Shown: positions 8,970 to 18,324 of the stretch, one piece after another
Position numbering within the stretch: the first letter of the stretch is position 1
Layout of the letters: each line of letters opens with the position of its first letter
NCBI RefSeq assembly: GCF_003387475.1
Contig: NZ_QUNO01000001.1
Coordinates: forward strand, 248,001 to 312,000
DNA length: 64,000 bases
DNA from: Kutzneria buriramensis
Lineage (GTDB): Bacteria; Actinomycetota; Actinomycetes; Mycobacteriales; Pseudonocardiaceae
Direction of reading: 5' to 3'
The notes under the pieces: generated by a model
Seen by the model: only the letters and a program-made list of their open reading frames with translations
Database searches by the model: none
Told to the model about the DNA's origin: nothing
Program-made: the position numbers and the translations under genes

Positions 8970-11087
8970 CTACTTCATGTCCGACGGCTTGGTCCGGCTG
9001 CCGGGAACGGCCACGGTGACGATGTGCCTCGGGACTGGGTCGCCGGGCACGTCGAACACGGTGTGGACGATGAGCTTGCTCAGGTGTGGTGGTGGCCCTG
9101 TGGGGTCGAATGCCTTGTGGCGCAGCGCTACCAGGAATCCGATGCGGATGTCGGTGGCCTGATACGTGGCCGCCTGCTTGAGGTACGCCTGCTTGTCAGT
9201 CAAGGGCTTCTTCGTCGAGTCGACCTTCATCTCGATGCAGATGCTGAATCCGCTGAACCTGAGTCTCAGGTCGATCCGCCCGCCGCCAACGTGCTGGACC
9301 TCGTAGTCCGTGATCGCGCCGTGGCTACCGGACTTCAGGAAGTCGTGGAGATCCCTGTGGATATGGCGCTCGACGGCCGTGGGGTCGAACAAGTACGGGT
9401 ACAGGTCTGATTGGCCGTTGATCCGGGAGCTGGCGAATTGGATGATCAGGCGAAGGACGTCGTTCACGGCGTCCTTCGGCTCGCCGACATAGTCAGGGCT
9501 ACTGTCCAAACAGGACTGGATCGCGGAGTGCACCGTCGCCTCGGCCAGGTTGAGGCTGTGCCTGCCGATCGTGGCGTCGTTGACCGCGCTGGCCAGTTCG
9601 GCGAGGGCTTTGGGCGACATCCCGGCGAGCTCGACTGCCGCGAAGGATCCTGCTGGGATGAGCTGGTCGAGTGGACGCGGCAGCGACGTGATCGCCGTGC
9701 CGCTAACGTCTTTTCCCGGGCCTGCGCCGGCCAGTGCCTGTGACTTCGCCGCGCGAAGGACCGTCTGCGCGACGGTGAGCTTCTCGGTCACCTCGTGTTC
9801 GCGGTCGCCCACAGCGGTTGCGGCTTCCTGCTCCAGGGCGCGGGTGTGGTCCTCGAGGTTGCTCAGCAGGCCAGCGGTCCTGGCGAATCCCGATTCTATG
9901 ACCGGCCGCACGAGCCTGAGCAGGCCGTCGATGTCTTCCTCGTGGGAGACCACCGCGGTGGAGCGTGAACCCAGGTAGATCTGGAGCAGGTCGTCGACTA
10001 CGACTTCGGCTTTGTAGAAACTGTCCCGCTTGAACTCCTCCCGGAGCCTGCCCAGGTCGTCGGCGAGTCGATTCCACGCCAGCAGCGCTGCTCGCTTCGG
10101 GTCTCCGTACCAGTGGTTCAAGCCCATCGACGTCACGTTGATCCGGCGAACCCGTTCAGCTAGGTCGGCCAACGCGTGTGGTTCGAGCCGAGAAGTCGAC
10201 AGGGCTTCCACACCCGGCTTCGGCGAGGGCTCGTCCAGAAGCGCACACAGCACTTCGACCACTGTCAGGAGGATGCTGGCGTCCTCGCGTTCGTAGGTGT
10301 CCCAGGCGACCTGCAAGTACCTTGCGGAGGCTTGGAGGTTGCGCAGCATCAGTGGGAGGTCTGCGGCGCGCAGTGCGCTGACCAGTTCGATCCCGGCCAG
10401 CACCCACGCGGCGTCGGAGGCGACGTCGTCGGGATCGGCGCCCGGACGCGGCCGTCCAACCGGGGCGTCGATCCCAGCTACGAGGCGTACGACGCCGGCG
10501 AGGCTCGCGGCGTGCGGCCAGTGGTCGACAGCGACGCCGATGGCGCGCACGACCGCGGTGCCGAGCGGCTTGGGCAGCGGCGCGTCAAAGCGCTCCAGAA
10601 GAGCCAGCAAAGCGAACGGCGATCCGATCCCACACAGGGCAAGCCGGGTGCGGGCCTCCAGCGCGGCTGCCGTCCGCAGCGCGGCGCGGCTGTCCGGGTC
10701 CGCCAAGTCGAGGTATTGCTGGACAGCGTTCTCCAGGGCCTTGGCCAGACCTGCGCCCACCTGGTTCAGCGCGGGTCCGCTGGTGATCAGGGCTTCCAGG
10801 CTGTCGATGAGGATGGCCGGACTCGTGGTGGAGGTGACCGCGGCCGACACGCGGCGCATGGCTTCCGGGTAGCTGTCGGTCCGGCCACCGGCGTTGGCGG
10901 CCTCCTGGGCGACCAAGTGAACCAGCGGGGGAAGCACCGGGCTGTCGGCGAGGCCTGCGGCGTCCTGGGCCAGTCGCTCCCAGCCGCCGAGGGAGACGAA
11001 GGCACCTTCAGCGGGCGGCTGTCCCGCGCCTGCCGAAAGGAGAGCCTCGAGGTCTCCTTCCAGCTCGGCAGTCGCACGGCTGCCCAT
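8970..11087 (-). CDS. Third component of an ABC-3C-like system: helical protein with C-terminal PD-(D/E)XK nuclease-like domain
   Basis: This is the last gene of a three-gene operon, about 705 residues from the ATG at 11087, which has GAGAGGAG just upstream. A GTG at 11126 that overlaps the upstream stop is an alternative start. Most of the protein is helical and unrecognised. Residues about 590-660 contain GGGRIDLRLRFSGFSICIEM then KVDSTKKPLTDKQ. That is the D...E-x-K pattern of a PD-(D/E)XK nuclease, followed by a YLKQAATYQ helix as in restriction endonuclease-like domains. In ABC-three-component systems the third protein often carries the effector, so this is the likely DNA-cutting arm. 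Inference rests on motif and operon context. Confidence 0.65.
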   Translation of the reverse strand: MGSRATAELEGDLEALLSAGAGQPPAEGAFVSLGGWERLAQDAAGLADSPVLPPLVHLVAQEAANAGGRTDSYPEAMRRVSAAVTSTTSPAILIDSLEALITSGPALNQVGAGLAKALENAVQQYLDLADPDSRAALRTAAALEARTRLALCGIGSPFALLALLERFDAPLPKPLGTAVVRAIGVAVDHWPHAASLAGVVRLVAGIDAPVGRPRPGADPDDVASDAAWVLAGIELVSALRAADLPLMLRNLQASARYLQVAWDTYEREDASILLTVVEVLCALLDEPSPKPGVEALSTSRLEPHALADLAERVRRINVTSMGLNHWYGDPKRAALLAWNRLADDLGRLREEFKRDSFYKAEVVVDDLLQIYLGSRSTAVVSHEEDIDGLLRLVRPVIESGFARTAGLLSNLEDHTRALEQEAATAVGDREHEVTEKLTVAQTVLRAAKSQALAGAGPGKDVSGTAITSLPRPLDQLIPAGSFAAVELAGMSPKALAELASAVNDATIGRHSLNLAEATVHSAIQSCLDSSPDYVGEPKDAVNDVLRLIIQFASSRINGQSDLYPYLFDPTAVERHIHRDLHDFLKSGSHGAITDYEVQHVGGGRIDLRLRFSGFSICIEMKVDSTKKPLTDKQAYLKQAATYQATDIRIGFLVALRHKAFDPTGPPPHLSKLIVHTVFDVPGDPVPRHIVTVAVPGSRTKPSDMK

Positions 11088-11122
11088 GGCGCTCCTCTCG
11101 TTGGCACTCACCGTGCAGCTTC

Positions 11123-13303
11123 TCACCAGACGTAGGAGTTGCCCTCCGCGACAACCCGGTTGGCCTTCGGGAGATGCTCGACGAGCGGCGCAGCGTTGCG
11201 GGTGGCGACGAAGATCTGCATCTTGGCCTCCGCTGCGACGTCCTGCAGGGCCTTGACCATGATGTCGAAGTCTTCCAGCGGCATCTCCTCGGCGGACGGC
11301 GAGTCCAGGACGAGGAAACCCGGGTGACGACCGATCCCCTCGACGTAGCCGTGCCGGATGAGGGCGATGGCGGTCGCGATCTTCACCCGCAGCTTCTCAC
11401 CGTCGGTCAGGCCGGAGTAGCTCTGATCAACGCCGTTCTCCAGGAGCGCCATGTTCGCGGCGCCGTTGAGCGTGAAGCCGCTGAGGTTGTCGGCGCCGAA
11501 GCTCCGGGTCAGGCGTTCGATATCGGCGGAGATCTGGACCAGCATCGGGCCCTGGTCTTTCTTCACCCATTTCTTCAGCACCTGTTCGGCCGCGTCCACG
11601 ACGGCGAGCTCCACTGAGTCCACTGGGTCGACTGCCCTCGGGTTACTCGACTGGGTGAGCGCTGCCAGCGCGCCCTCGGCGCGTGCCAGGTCGAGTTCGA
11701 GCGTACGGCGGTCACTGGCGGCGGCGAGCAGCTCGCCCCCAGCTTCGGCGCGCGCAGCGGCTGCGTCCCGCTGCCTGGTCAACTCCGCGATCTCAGTGGT
11801 CAGCCCCGCCACCGCAGTCTCGGCGGCGGTCACCGCAGCCTGGGCCGCTTCGATCTCGTCCCGGGGCTCTTCTCCGGCGCCGTCGTCCTCACTGTCATCC
11901 CTGGACGTCTCGGCGATCAGGCCGGCCGCGATCTCGTGGGGCACGGACGCGGCCACGATGACGTCGGATTGGAGCGCTTCGAGGTTCAGGTCGCTGGCGC
12001 AGACCGAGCACTCGTGCTTGTCCGGTTCCGCCGCCTGTCGCTCCGGCGTGACCTGCGCGGCACAACGCGGGCACACCGACGGGCGCATGTGGTGGAAGAA
12101 CCTGGCCGCGAGCGCGTCCTCGTACCGCGTGTGCGCGCGGGCCTTCACCGCCTTGAGCTGCTGACGCGTCGTCTCGGCCAGGGACTGCTGCGCGATCAGC
12201 CTCCCCTCGAGCCGATGCACCTCGCGCGAGAGGTCGGAAGCGTGGTTCGCGGCCTCCAGCATCACCCGCATGTCCGGCGTCTCGGTGGGCAGATCTGCGA
12301 TCTTCGTCTGGACGTCTTGGACGGCCTTCGCCGCTGCCTTCCTGCTCGCCTCGATCGCCTCACCCGCCGCCTGGGCCTTGTCCTTCGCGGCGGCCCGCGC
12401 CGTCTCCATACCGCGTCGCGCCGTCATCGCGGCAGCCTGCACCGGTGCCCAGTCCGTGCCGATGAACATCTGCATCATCCGAACGCCGATGGTCTGCTCG
12501 TTGCCGACGATCGGATCGAGCTGATTCGCCCGGACGACGAACGAGCTGGAGTACGCAGGCCACGCGTGCACCCGCGCCGCAGTGTCAGCCCACACGGGGA
12601 TGTTCTCCAACCGCAGCCGAGTCATCATCAGCGAGCCCATGACGCCCTCGAAGTCCGCGCCGTCGAACTGCCCGAGAACCGTGGTTCTGGCGACCGAGGC
12701 GACCTCGGTGACGCTGACGACCCGCCCTGTGGCCACCCCGTTCACCGCGTCGAACTCGACCCGCAGTTGCTCGGCGCCCACCTGCCAGCCAACCTCGACA
12801 TGCTCGATCCAGCCGCGGACGTCGTTCTGGAACTGCGGACACCGACCGGTCAGCGACCACATGAGAACGTTCAGGAGGGTCGACTTGCCGCGCAGGTTCC
12901 GTCCCGAACCGATCCCGTTGACACCGGGCTGCGGTGACCACTCGAACTGGAACGGGACGCGCGCCTTCGTTCCTGCCGGCTGATCGGTCTCCGGCGCTGC
13001 ACCAGCGCTCGCCGACCCCATGAGTGGGGTCCTGTTGTCCTCGGCCAACCGAACCCACACGGGGAGGTCGGCTGCATCGACCAGCGGGCACCCTTGAGCT
13101 TCAGCGCGCCTGGGGTCGAGCCATTTGGTTCCCTTGAAGTGGATTCGGGTCGCTCGCAGCGGCACCGGAACCGCCTTGGTACCCAGCAGCGGAACACCGA
13201 GGCCGCGAAGGATCTCGTCGACCTCCTCGACGGAGAGGACGAGTGGACCGCCCTTCCGCCGCTTGGCCAGGATGCCAACAACCTCGTTGCCCAGAACACT
13301 CAC
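11123..13303 (-). CDS. SMC/Rad50-like ABC ATPase with zinc hook (ABC-3C ATPase)
   Basis: This 726-residue ATPase starts at GTG 13303 with GGGAGGGG upstream and overlaps the previous stop by 4 bp. It has a split ABC head. Walker A is GRNLRGKSTLLN near residue 135. Two coiled-coil arms surround a zinc hook with CPRC and CSVC near residues 415-445. The signature LTDGEKLRVKIATA, Walker B FLVLDSPSAEEM and H-loop-like IFVATRNAAP lie in the last 120 residues. The architecture is Rad50/SMC-like. Together with the two flanking genes it matches ABC-three-component conflict systems, in which the ATPase senses or loads on nucleic acid and licenses an effector. Confidence 0.8.
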   Translation of the reverse strand: MSVLGNEVVGILAKRRKGGPLVLSVEEVDEILRGLGVPLLGTKAVPVPLRATRIHFKGTKWLDPRRAEAQGCPLVDAADLPVWVRLAEDNRTPLMGSASAGAAPETDQPAGTKARVPFQFEWSPQPGVNGIGSGRNLRGKSTLLNVLMWSLTGRCPQFQNDVRGWIEHVEVGWQVGAEQLRVEFDAVNGVATGRVVSVTEVASVARTTVLGQFDGADFEGVMGSLMMTRLRLENIPVWADTAARVHAWPAYSSSFVVRANQLDPIVGNEQTIGVRMMQMFIGTDWAPVQAAAMTARRGMETARAAAKDKAQAAGEAIEASRKAAAKAVQDVQTKIADLPTETPDMRVMLEAANHASDLSREVHRLEGRLIAQQSLAETTRQQLKAVKARAHTRYEDALAARFFHHMRPSVCPRCAAQVTPERQAAEPDKHECSVCASDLNLEALQSDVIVAASVPHEIAAGLIAETSRDDSEDDGAGEEPRDEIEAAQAAVTAAETAVAGLTTEIAELTRQRDAAAARAEAGGELLAAASDRRTLELDLARAEGALAALTQSSNPRAVDPVDSVELAVVDAAEQVLKKWVKKDQGPMLVQISADIERLTRSFGADNLSGFTLNGAANMALLENGVDQSYSGLTDGEKLRVKIATAIALIRHGYVEGIGRHPGFLVLDSPSAEEMPLEDFDIMVKALQDVAAEAKMQIFVATRNAAPLVEHLPKANRVVAEGNSYVW

Positions 13304-14019
13304 GGCCGATTCCCCTCCCCGCCGTCTACAGTCGACACCGATATCGCGGCGTTCAGTGCGTCGAGCCGTTCGCGCACCCGTGGCGCGATCGGAGCGATGT
13401 CCACCCCCAGCTCGGTTCCCGCGTACGTGGCCTGCTGGTACTGCCGGTCCTTCAACGCCTGTCCGCCGTCGTCTCCAGCGACCAACGCGACCAGTTTCAC
13501 CTGCTCCGCGTACCACCCCAGCGTTGGATCTTTCGCTAGCTCAGCGACCGCGACGGCACCGGCCTCGGTCAGGAAGAACTGGTTGCGCTGGCTCTTCTTG
13601 CCCGGCTGTCCGGTGCGGCGCAGGGCGGCGAGCCCGTAGGTTTCTAGGAGGGAGAACGCGTCGTCGAGCGGCTCGTACGCGCCGAAGAACCACCGCGGCA
13701 TCGGGTACCAGCGCAGGTCCGGCTCGGGGTCGTCCAAGAGCGACCGTGCCGTGGCCAGATGGCTCGAGTCGGCCGCGCCCGCCTCCACCATCGACACCAG
13801 CTCGTCGGCGAGGTAGTCCGGGTTCCTCAGCCAGAAGTCCATCGCCTGGAGCCGCAGCTCGCTCCGCACGGCCTTGACCGTTCCCGGGGGATCGCCGTCC
13901 ACCGTCTGCACACCGCACCCACCGAGCAGCGCCAACAACCGAATGGCGTGCTGGGTCCGTGTCGCGGCAGGGCGGCCCTCGGTGTCCGTAGACTCCGCAT
14001 TGGTAGCTATCTCGTCCAA
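13300..14019 (-). CDS. ABC-3C middle-component-like protein
   Basis: The first gene of the operon encodes 239 residues from a TTG start at 14019, preceded by a G-rich ribosome binding site. The central region (KAVRSELRLQAMDFWLRNPD then YLADELVSMVEAG) matches my recollection of the small middle components of ABC-three-component systems, which have winged-helix folds and couple the ATPase to the third protein. The stop overlaps the ATPase start (GTGA), so translation is coupled. A later segment (GKKSQRNQFFLTEAGAVAVA) also looks like a winged-helix wing. Confidence in the subfamily is moderate. Confidence 0.6.
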   Translation of the reverse strand: MDEIATNAESTDTEGRPAATRTQHAIRLLALLGGCGVQTVDGDPPGTVKAVRSELRLQAMDFWLRNPDYLADELVSMVEAGAADSSHLATARSLLDDPEPDLRWYPMPRWFFGAYEPLDDAFSLLETYGLAALRRTGQPGKKSQRNQFFLTEAGAVAVAELAKDPTLGWYAEQVKLVALVAGDDGGQALKDRQYQQATYAGTELGVDIAPIAPRVRERLDALNAAISVSTVDGGEGNRP

Positions 14020-14235
14020 CTTCGCACCCCCAAAGCACCGCTATCCGACCGGCTGACCGCGAACCGGGCAGACTGGCCGTCAGCGTGTTCGCCGGCCCGA
14101 CGTTGGTGCCCTCGCGCAGCCCGCGACACGCCGTCAACCACATCGGGCCGGTACAACCACCCGTTACCATCGGTCACCCGACAGGTGCTACGTACGCCGT
14201 GACCGATCGTCCGAGCCCACTGAGGCGGAACAGTT

Positions 14236-14521
14236 TTGGTGGCAGATTCGGCGCGGGAGTTCTGCCAGCTGCTCAAACTTGCTGGTCGATCGGTCCGGGA
14301 TGAGCTGGCGGCAGCTGGCCGCCCGGGCGCCGAGCACGGGCCCGGACAAGCTGAACCTGTCGCAGGTCAGCTCGATCCTGGACCTCGAGCGCAGCGTGTT
14401 GCCGCGCAAGGTCGCGCAGGTGCGGGTGCTCGCGCGGGCGTGCGGGCTGGACGAGGAGCTGACCGCGCGGTTGGTGGCGGTGTGGGCGAGGCTGAATGCC
14501 CGCAGGACCGCGGGAAGATGA
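14236..14521 (+). pseudogene. XRE-type helix-turn-helix regulator with a single-base frameshift
   Basis: Reading from GTG 14236 gives VADSAREFCQLLKL. Reading one frame over from about 14279 gives LVDRSGMSWRQLAARA and continues to RLNARRTAGR. Joined, they form the typical N-terminal region of actinobacterial XRE-like proteins (D-S-x-x-E-F...L...SG-x-S-x-R-x-L). The break lies in CTTGCTGG near 14275, consistent with one extra base. A truncated protein could still start at TTG 14279 or ATG 14300. It overlaps the next gene by 4 bp (ATGA), so the pair was an operon. Divergent from the ABC-3C operon, it may once have regulated it. Confidence 0.55.
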
Positions 14522-15093
14522 CGCCGGCCGTGCCTGGGCAGGCGGCTGCGGCGGACTCGGCGGACCCTGTGGTGTCGTTGCCGATGGCGCGGTGGCTGGA
14601 GCAGTTCACGGCCGCGATCGAGACGGTACCGGCGAGCACGGCGGCCGAGGCGGTGACCGGGGACGGCGACGGTGCCGCGCCCGTAGTGCACACGGTCGGG
14701 CCGGTCGCGGCCGGTTCCGGCGAGCAGTCGCGCACTGGGGCGCTGGCCGCCCGGTACGCGCAGGCCCTCGCGGCGCAGAGTTGCGATCTGGCGCAGGCGG
14801 TCGCGGCACAGGACCGTGATGTGGTGGGCGAGATCGCGGCGGCGGTGGTGGTGAGGCAGACGATGCTGACTGGTCTCAGCGACGTCCCGGAGATGGTGAT
14901 CGCGAGGGCGGTGGTCGCGGCCGCGGCGGTGGTGATCTACGCGGTGCGGGCACTAAGCGCCGCGACGCGGCGTAGATCGCGGGTGACGTCAACGGGGCTG
15001 TCCTCCTCGTCAGGGACGGCCCCGTTGACGTGTTCGGGTGCGCGGTCGTCGCATGCCGGGCGTCGGTGTGCACAGGCACCTTGCGTCAGATAG
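14518..15093 (+). CDS. Hypothetical helical protein downstream of the XRE-like gene
   Basis: ATG 14518 overlaps the stop of the preceding regulator. The first 150 residues are alanine-rich helix with moderate hydrophobicity near VVVRQTMLTGLSDVPEMVIA and AVVAAAAVVIYAV. The last 40 residues (after about 14970) look non-coding and contain a strong hairpin. The natural end of the gene may therefore have been before 14987, with the reading frame now running on. No family recognised. It is possibly the partner of a regulator pair common in actinomycetes. Confidence 0.4.
   Translation: MTPAVPGQAAAADSADPVVSLPMARWLEQFTAAIETVPASTAAEAVTGDGDGAAPVVHTVGPVAAGSGEQSRTGALAARYAQALAAQSCDLAQAVAAQDRDVVGEIAAAVVVRQTMLTGLSDVPEMVIARAVVAAAAVVIYAVRALSAATRRRSRVTSTGLSSSSGTAPLTCSGARSSHAGRRCAQAPCVR
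14987..15030 (+). terminator. Strong hairpin, terminator-like
   Basis: The 12-bp arms CGTCAACGGGGC (14987-14998) and GCCCCGTTGACG (15019-15030) pair perfectly. They lie between convergent genes and inside the 3' end of the preceding open frame. There is no T-tract, as is common in high-GC actinomycetes. Confidence 0.5.
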
Positions 15094-15128
15094 CCGACGG
15101 AACCCTCGGATAAGGCCTCGGTGTGCGA

Positions 15129-16082
15129 TCAGTCAGGCAGCTGATCCAGACGCATGCTCATCGCCTCCTGCTCCGCCTGCTCACGGCTGCGCCGATAGCT
15201 GCACACGAAACAGATTCCCGCGCGGATGCCCATCCCAAAGGAGTCGCTGCCGCCGTCGGGGATCAGCGCGCAGTTGCCGCACAGCGGGCAGTCCTGAAGC
15301 CCGTCGTCCTCGAACGGATCAGGGGCGAGCCAGTCCGCTGCGTCGACCCGGCGCGCGATCTCGTCCTCGGTGAGCAACCGGAGATAGTCGTTCGCGATGT
15401 CCACGCGCAGGTCGTCAGCGTCGATGTCGTCGCGCTCCGTCGCGTCGATCCGCTCGTCATACAGCCCATCGAGACCAGGGTGGGCGTCCAGTGCGAACAG
15501 CGCGTCAAGGTGGCGCTGCTCGAGTTCGTCGGCGGCGTCGTTGCCGTGCCGGATTCCGTTCGCGATGTTGATCCCCTCCGGTAGCGCCGCCACATCGACA
15601 CGCACGATGTCGTGGGATGGCGGGAACGGCCCGAACGCGGAGAGCGGCTCCCCGTCCGAGCGGTGCTTTTGGTGCTGTTCCCTGGGGACGTCCAGGAAGC
15701 GAGTGACCGTGAGGGTCACCGCAGTGGCGTTCGCGCCGGTGGCGTCCCACACAGCGTCGATGTTGTCCACCCGCACCTGCGGCACCGTCAGCTCAGTCTC
15801 GGCCGGCGTCACCGCGTGGGAGCGGGCCTTGCTCGCGAGGGTGTCCAGAAGCTGCCGGCTGAACTTCACCTTCAGCTTGCCGTCCTTGCCGGTCTTCGAC
15901 CCGAACTCCTCGCCGCGCCAGCTCGATCCGACGATGACGGCCAGGCCGTTGCTCAGCGCGGCGTCGAACAACGACTCCGCGCCGGCCATGTCCGGGTCAC
16001 GCTGCAATGCGAACGCGCAGCGGGCGTAGACCTGGGCGCGGTTGCGGAACAGTGCCGCGTCGGGGGACTCGGGAGGCAACAT
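15129..16082 (-). CDS. Hypothetical protein with C-terminal zinc ribbon
   Basis: About 317 residues from ATG 16082; the frame stays open further upstream, so the start is uncertain. The N-terminal half is mixed alpha/beta (FRNRAQVYARCAFALQRDPD then MAGAESLFDAALSNGLAVIVG). An acidic middle follows (YDERIDATERDDIDADDL). The C terminus has CPLCGNC and CFVCSYRRS, a four-cysteine ribbon that could bind zinc. It follows another multi-zinc-ribbon gene on the same strand 97 bp upstream, so the two are probably co-transcribed. Function not recognised. Zinc ribbons suggest nucleic acid binding. Confidence 0.55.
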   Translation of the reverse strand: MLPPESPDAALFRNRAQVYARCAFALQRDPDMAGAESLFDAALSNGLAVIVGSSWRGEEFGSKTGKDGKLKVKFSRQLLDTLASKARSHAVTPAETELTVPQVRVDNIDAVWDATGANATAVTLTVTRFLDVPREQHQKHRSDGEPLSAFGPFPPSHDIVRVDVAALPEGINIANGIRHGNDAADELEQRHLDALFALDAHPGLDGLYDERIDATERDDIDADDLRVDIANDYLRLLTEDEIARRVDAADWLAPDPFEDDGLQDCPLCGNCALIPDGGSDSFGMGIRAGICFVCSYRRSREQAEQEAMSMRLDQLPD

Positions 16083-16179
16083 CCCGCCAGTATCGGCCTC
16101 TGCCGCGGAGGCGTTGACGGCGCCGGTTGGGGGCACGGCGTCTGGGACGGTCGCGACCACACGATGACAGGGGGCCGGG

Positions 16180-17055
16180 TCAGTATCGGCGGCCGTGGCT
16201 GGGAAGCCCGCCCGAGACCGTCCGCACACTCTCCGAGGCCGAGTAGGTCAGGGGCCGCACTCGTAGCGTGGGCTCCTTCACCGGCTTCGACGCCGTCCTG
16301 GCGGATTGTCCCGCTGCGGCGACGCAGGATTGACACGAGCAGGGCGGCAGCGCGGCTTCCGACTCGCTCATCGGTTCGGTGATCTGCTCGTTCGACAGCA
16401 GACACACCTCGACCTTGCCGGGGATCTGGTGTGAGTACAGCGTTCCCCGTACCCGGTGCAGCCGGGTCCGGGCGCCGCACAATGGGCACTCGTAGCGCTG
16501 GACGTAGGGATTCCGGCTGCGCTCGGGATCATGCCGCACGGGACCGTCCTGGCCGTCCGGCGGGGGTGGCGGGGCAGGCGCGAGCTGCAGCCCGGCCAGC
16601 TGCAGGGCCTGCGACCGGCGCTGCTGCCGGACCTCGCGTCCGATGCGCTTCCGACACGACAGGCACTTCTGGTTGCTCAACTTGCTGCGGGGGAACTGAT
16701 TTCCGCAGCTCGAGCAGGCCTGCGACCTGCATCCCTTGTGGATGGTGACGCGCTTGCCGAGGGGCTTGTCGCACACCGTGCACAGCCGCGGCTCGGTCGG
16801 TTCCGACGCCGGCTTCGCCACCGCGTCGCTGTCGTCAGACTGCCCCGGCGCGGTCTGCGGGATGTCGAGCTGCTGGCGAAGCTGTGCGCACGCCTGCTCC
16901 GGATCGGTCTGCCCGGTCGCGGCGCACAGTTGGGCCCGAAGGCGCTGGTGGGTGATCAACTGCTCGACGTTGAGGCCGGAGCTGCGCCGGCGCTGGGCCA
17001 GCGCGGTGAAGGTACGCACGGCGTCGCGAAGCTCCGCGGGGTCGAGGTCGGTCAC
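16180..17055 (-). CDS. Hypothetical multi-zinc-ribbon protein
   Basis: 291 residues from GTG 17055, with AGGGAGG 7 nt upstream. After a helical N terminus there are several cysteine clusters: CTVCDKPLGKR, CRSQACSSCGNQFPRS with QKCLSCRKR, CPLCGARTRLHRVRG and a late CSCQSC. The spacing suggests at least two zinc ribbons. A proline-rich linker (near residue 170) separates them. Such proteins usually bind nucleic acid, but I do not recognise the family. It is the first gene of a probable two-gene unit with 15129-16082. Confidence 0.5.
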   Translation of the reverse strand: MTDLDPAELRDAVRTFTALAQRRRSSGLNVEQLITHQRLRAQLCAATGQTDPEQACAQLRQQLDIPQTAPGQSDDSDAVAKPASEPTEPRLCTVCDKPLGKRVTIHKGCRSQACSSCGNQFPRSKLSNQKCLSCRKRIGREVRQQRRSQALQLAGLQLAPAPPPPPDGQDGPVRHDPERSRNPYVQRYECPLCGARTRLHRVRGTLYSHQIPGKVEVCLLSNEQITEPMSESEAALPPCSCQSCVAAAGQSARTASKPVKEPTLRVRPLTYSASESVRTVSGGLPSHGRRY

Positions 17056-17270
17056 GGACACCTCCCTGGCAGCCAATCCACTGTGCCACGACTACACGCG
17101 ACGCCGGGGCAGGTCGTGGAGACGGCCGGCGCTGCGGGGGCGCGCCGGCCGTATGCGTGACCATCGCACCCGGCACCTCGCGGCGTTACGCCGTCGGCTG
17201 TGGCAGCACGAGACCAGCATGCGGCTGGTGTCGCCGTCCAACGCGGTCAGCGTCGTGTCGTTCGTGGTGA

Positions 17271-17432
17271 TCACTCGTCCATACCGTTTCCGACTACTCC
17301 GGCCTCGCGGTCATCCAGACGCTTGCGACCTGGATGGTCAGTGCGTCGCGGGACGACCGGCAGGAGCGGCTCGATCCGCGCCCACAACTCGTCGGACACG
17401 ATCCACGGAGGCTGCTGCCCTTCCTCACACAC
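17271..17432 (-). pseudogene. IS5-family transposase, N-terminal fragment
   Basis: From GTG 17432 the minus strand reads WIVSDELWARIEPLLPVVPR then RTDHPGRKRLDDRE, the standard opening of IS5-group transposases. Similarity stops near 17304 and an unrelated tail ends at a stop at 17271. Only about 45 of roughly 270 residues remain. The element is dead. Confidence 0.65.
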
Positions 17433-17526
17433 CGATCAACAACCTCCTTGATCAACTTATTCCAATATCCATTCTGTTAGGAGCTCTAACTAAGGCCCCA
17501 CCCTCGGTCCTTGCATATTTCGCCTC

Positions 17527-17881
17527 CTACTCAGGCAGCTCCCCGAGTTTCCAAATCCATTTCAACGGCAGGAGGTTCTGGGCGTGTTGTCGGCCAAGCG
17601 TGATCGCCTCGTCGATGAACTCTGGCTCGAACAGCACGAAACCCATGAGGTCTGGGCGGGTGCGAGGGCTGGAGTCGAGCAGGAAGTAGATTCATGCGGC
17701 GAATGCTGCCGGTCAGCTGGTATTCGCTAGCTCCCGCGCCCTGTTCGAGGGCGTCTTCCTCTTCGACGCCTACGTCGGCCCGCTGCTGGCCGCGCTCAGC
17801 CCAGCGGTCTGGGCGTTCAGCGCTCCACGCGGCACCGGCACCGGCATCTACACCCTGGGCGATCCGCTCCCAGGTACTCAT
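17527..17881 (-). pseudogene. Unrecognised gene with a frameshift
   Basis: From ATG 17881 the frame gives MSTWERIAQGVDAGAG and continues to YQLTGSIRRM near 17695. One base later a second frame continues with IYFLLDSSPRTRPDLMGFVL, FEPEFIDEAITLGRQHAQNL and KWIWKLGELPE, ending at a TAG at 17527. The two halves clearly belong together and differ by one base at the AAT after the ATG codon of RRM. The product would be about 115 residues. Function not recognised. Confidence 0.5.
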
Positions 17882-17886
17882 GGTGA

Positions 17887-18324
17887 CGCCGCCGAACTCC
17901 TCCACATGCTTCCGCAGCGGAGAAGCTTGCACTCCGACCCGGCTCCAAGACCGTCGAACTTCGGCGCACCAGGCTCTCAGCCCCGGACGGCACGCGCCTC
18001 GTCCTTTACGCCAGCTCCCCCGTGATGGCCGTCGTGGGCACTTCGGTCCTCATTGGTCGCGATACCGACACGCCCACCCGCATCTGGCGGCGCTACCGCA
18101 GGAATCTCGGACTTCACCGCCACGAGTTTGACGAGTACCTCACCGGTACCGAACTAGCGACAGCGGTGCGGGTCGGCGCCCCGCACCGGTTGACCGATCC
18201 GTGGCCGCTAGCGGTGTTGCGAGACACCGCGAAGTTTCAGCCGGCGCAAAGCTTCCGGTTCGTATCCGATGACGACCCCGCTCCGCTGCGCGACTTGGCC
18301 GACCTCGGCAGCCCACAGCGCTGA
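17887..18324 (+). pseudogene. ASCH-domain-like protein lacking a start codon
   Basis: The frame reads AEKLALRPGSKTVELRR, then LSAPDGTRLVLYASSPVMAV and IWRRYRRNLGLHRHEF, then FDEYLTGTELATAV and KFQPAQSFRFV. This is the layout of small ASCH-fold RNA-binding-like proteins (SKTVELRR and LYASSP are characteristic). The frame begins after a stop at 17884 and has no usable start codon before the conserved region, so the first residues seem lost. An internal ATG at 18022 would give only the second half. It lies divergently beside another broken gene. Confidence 0.5.
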
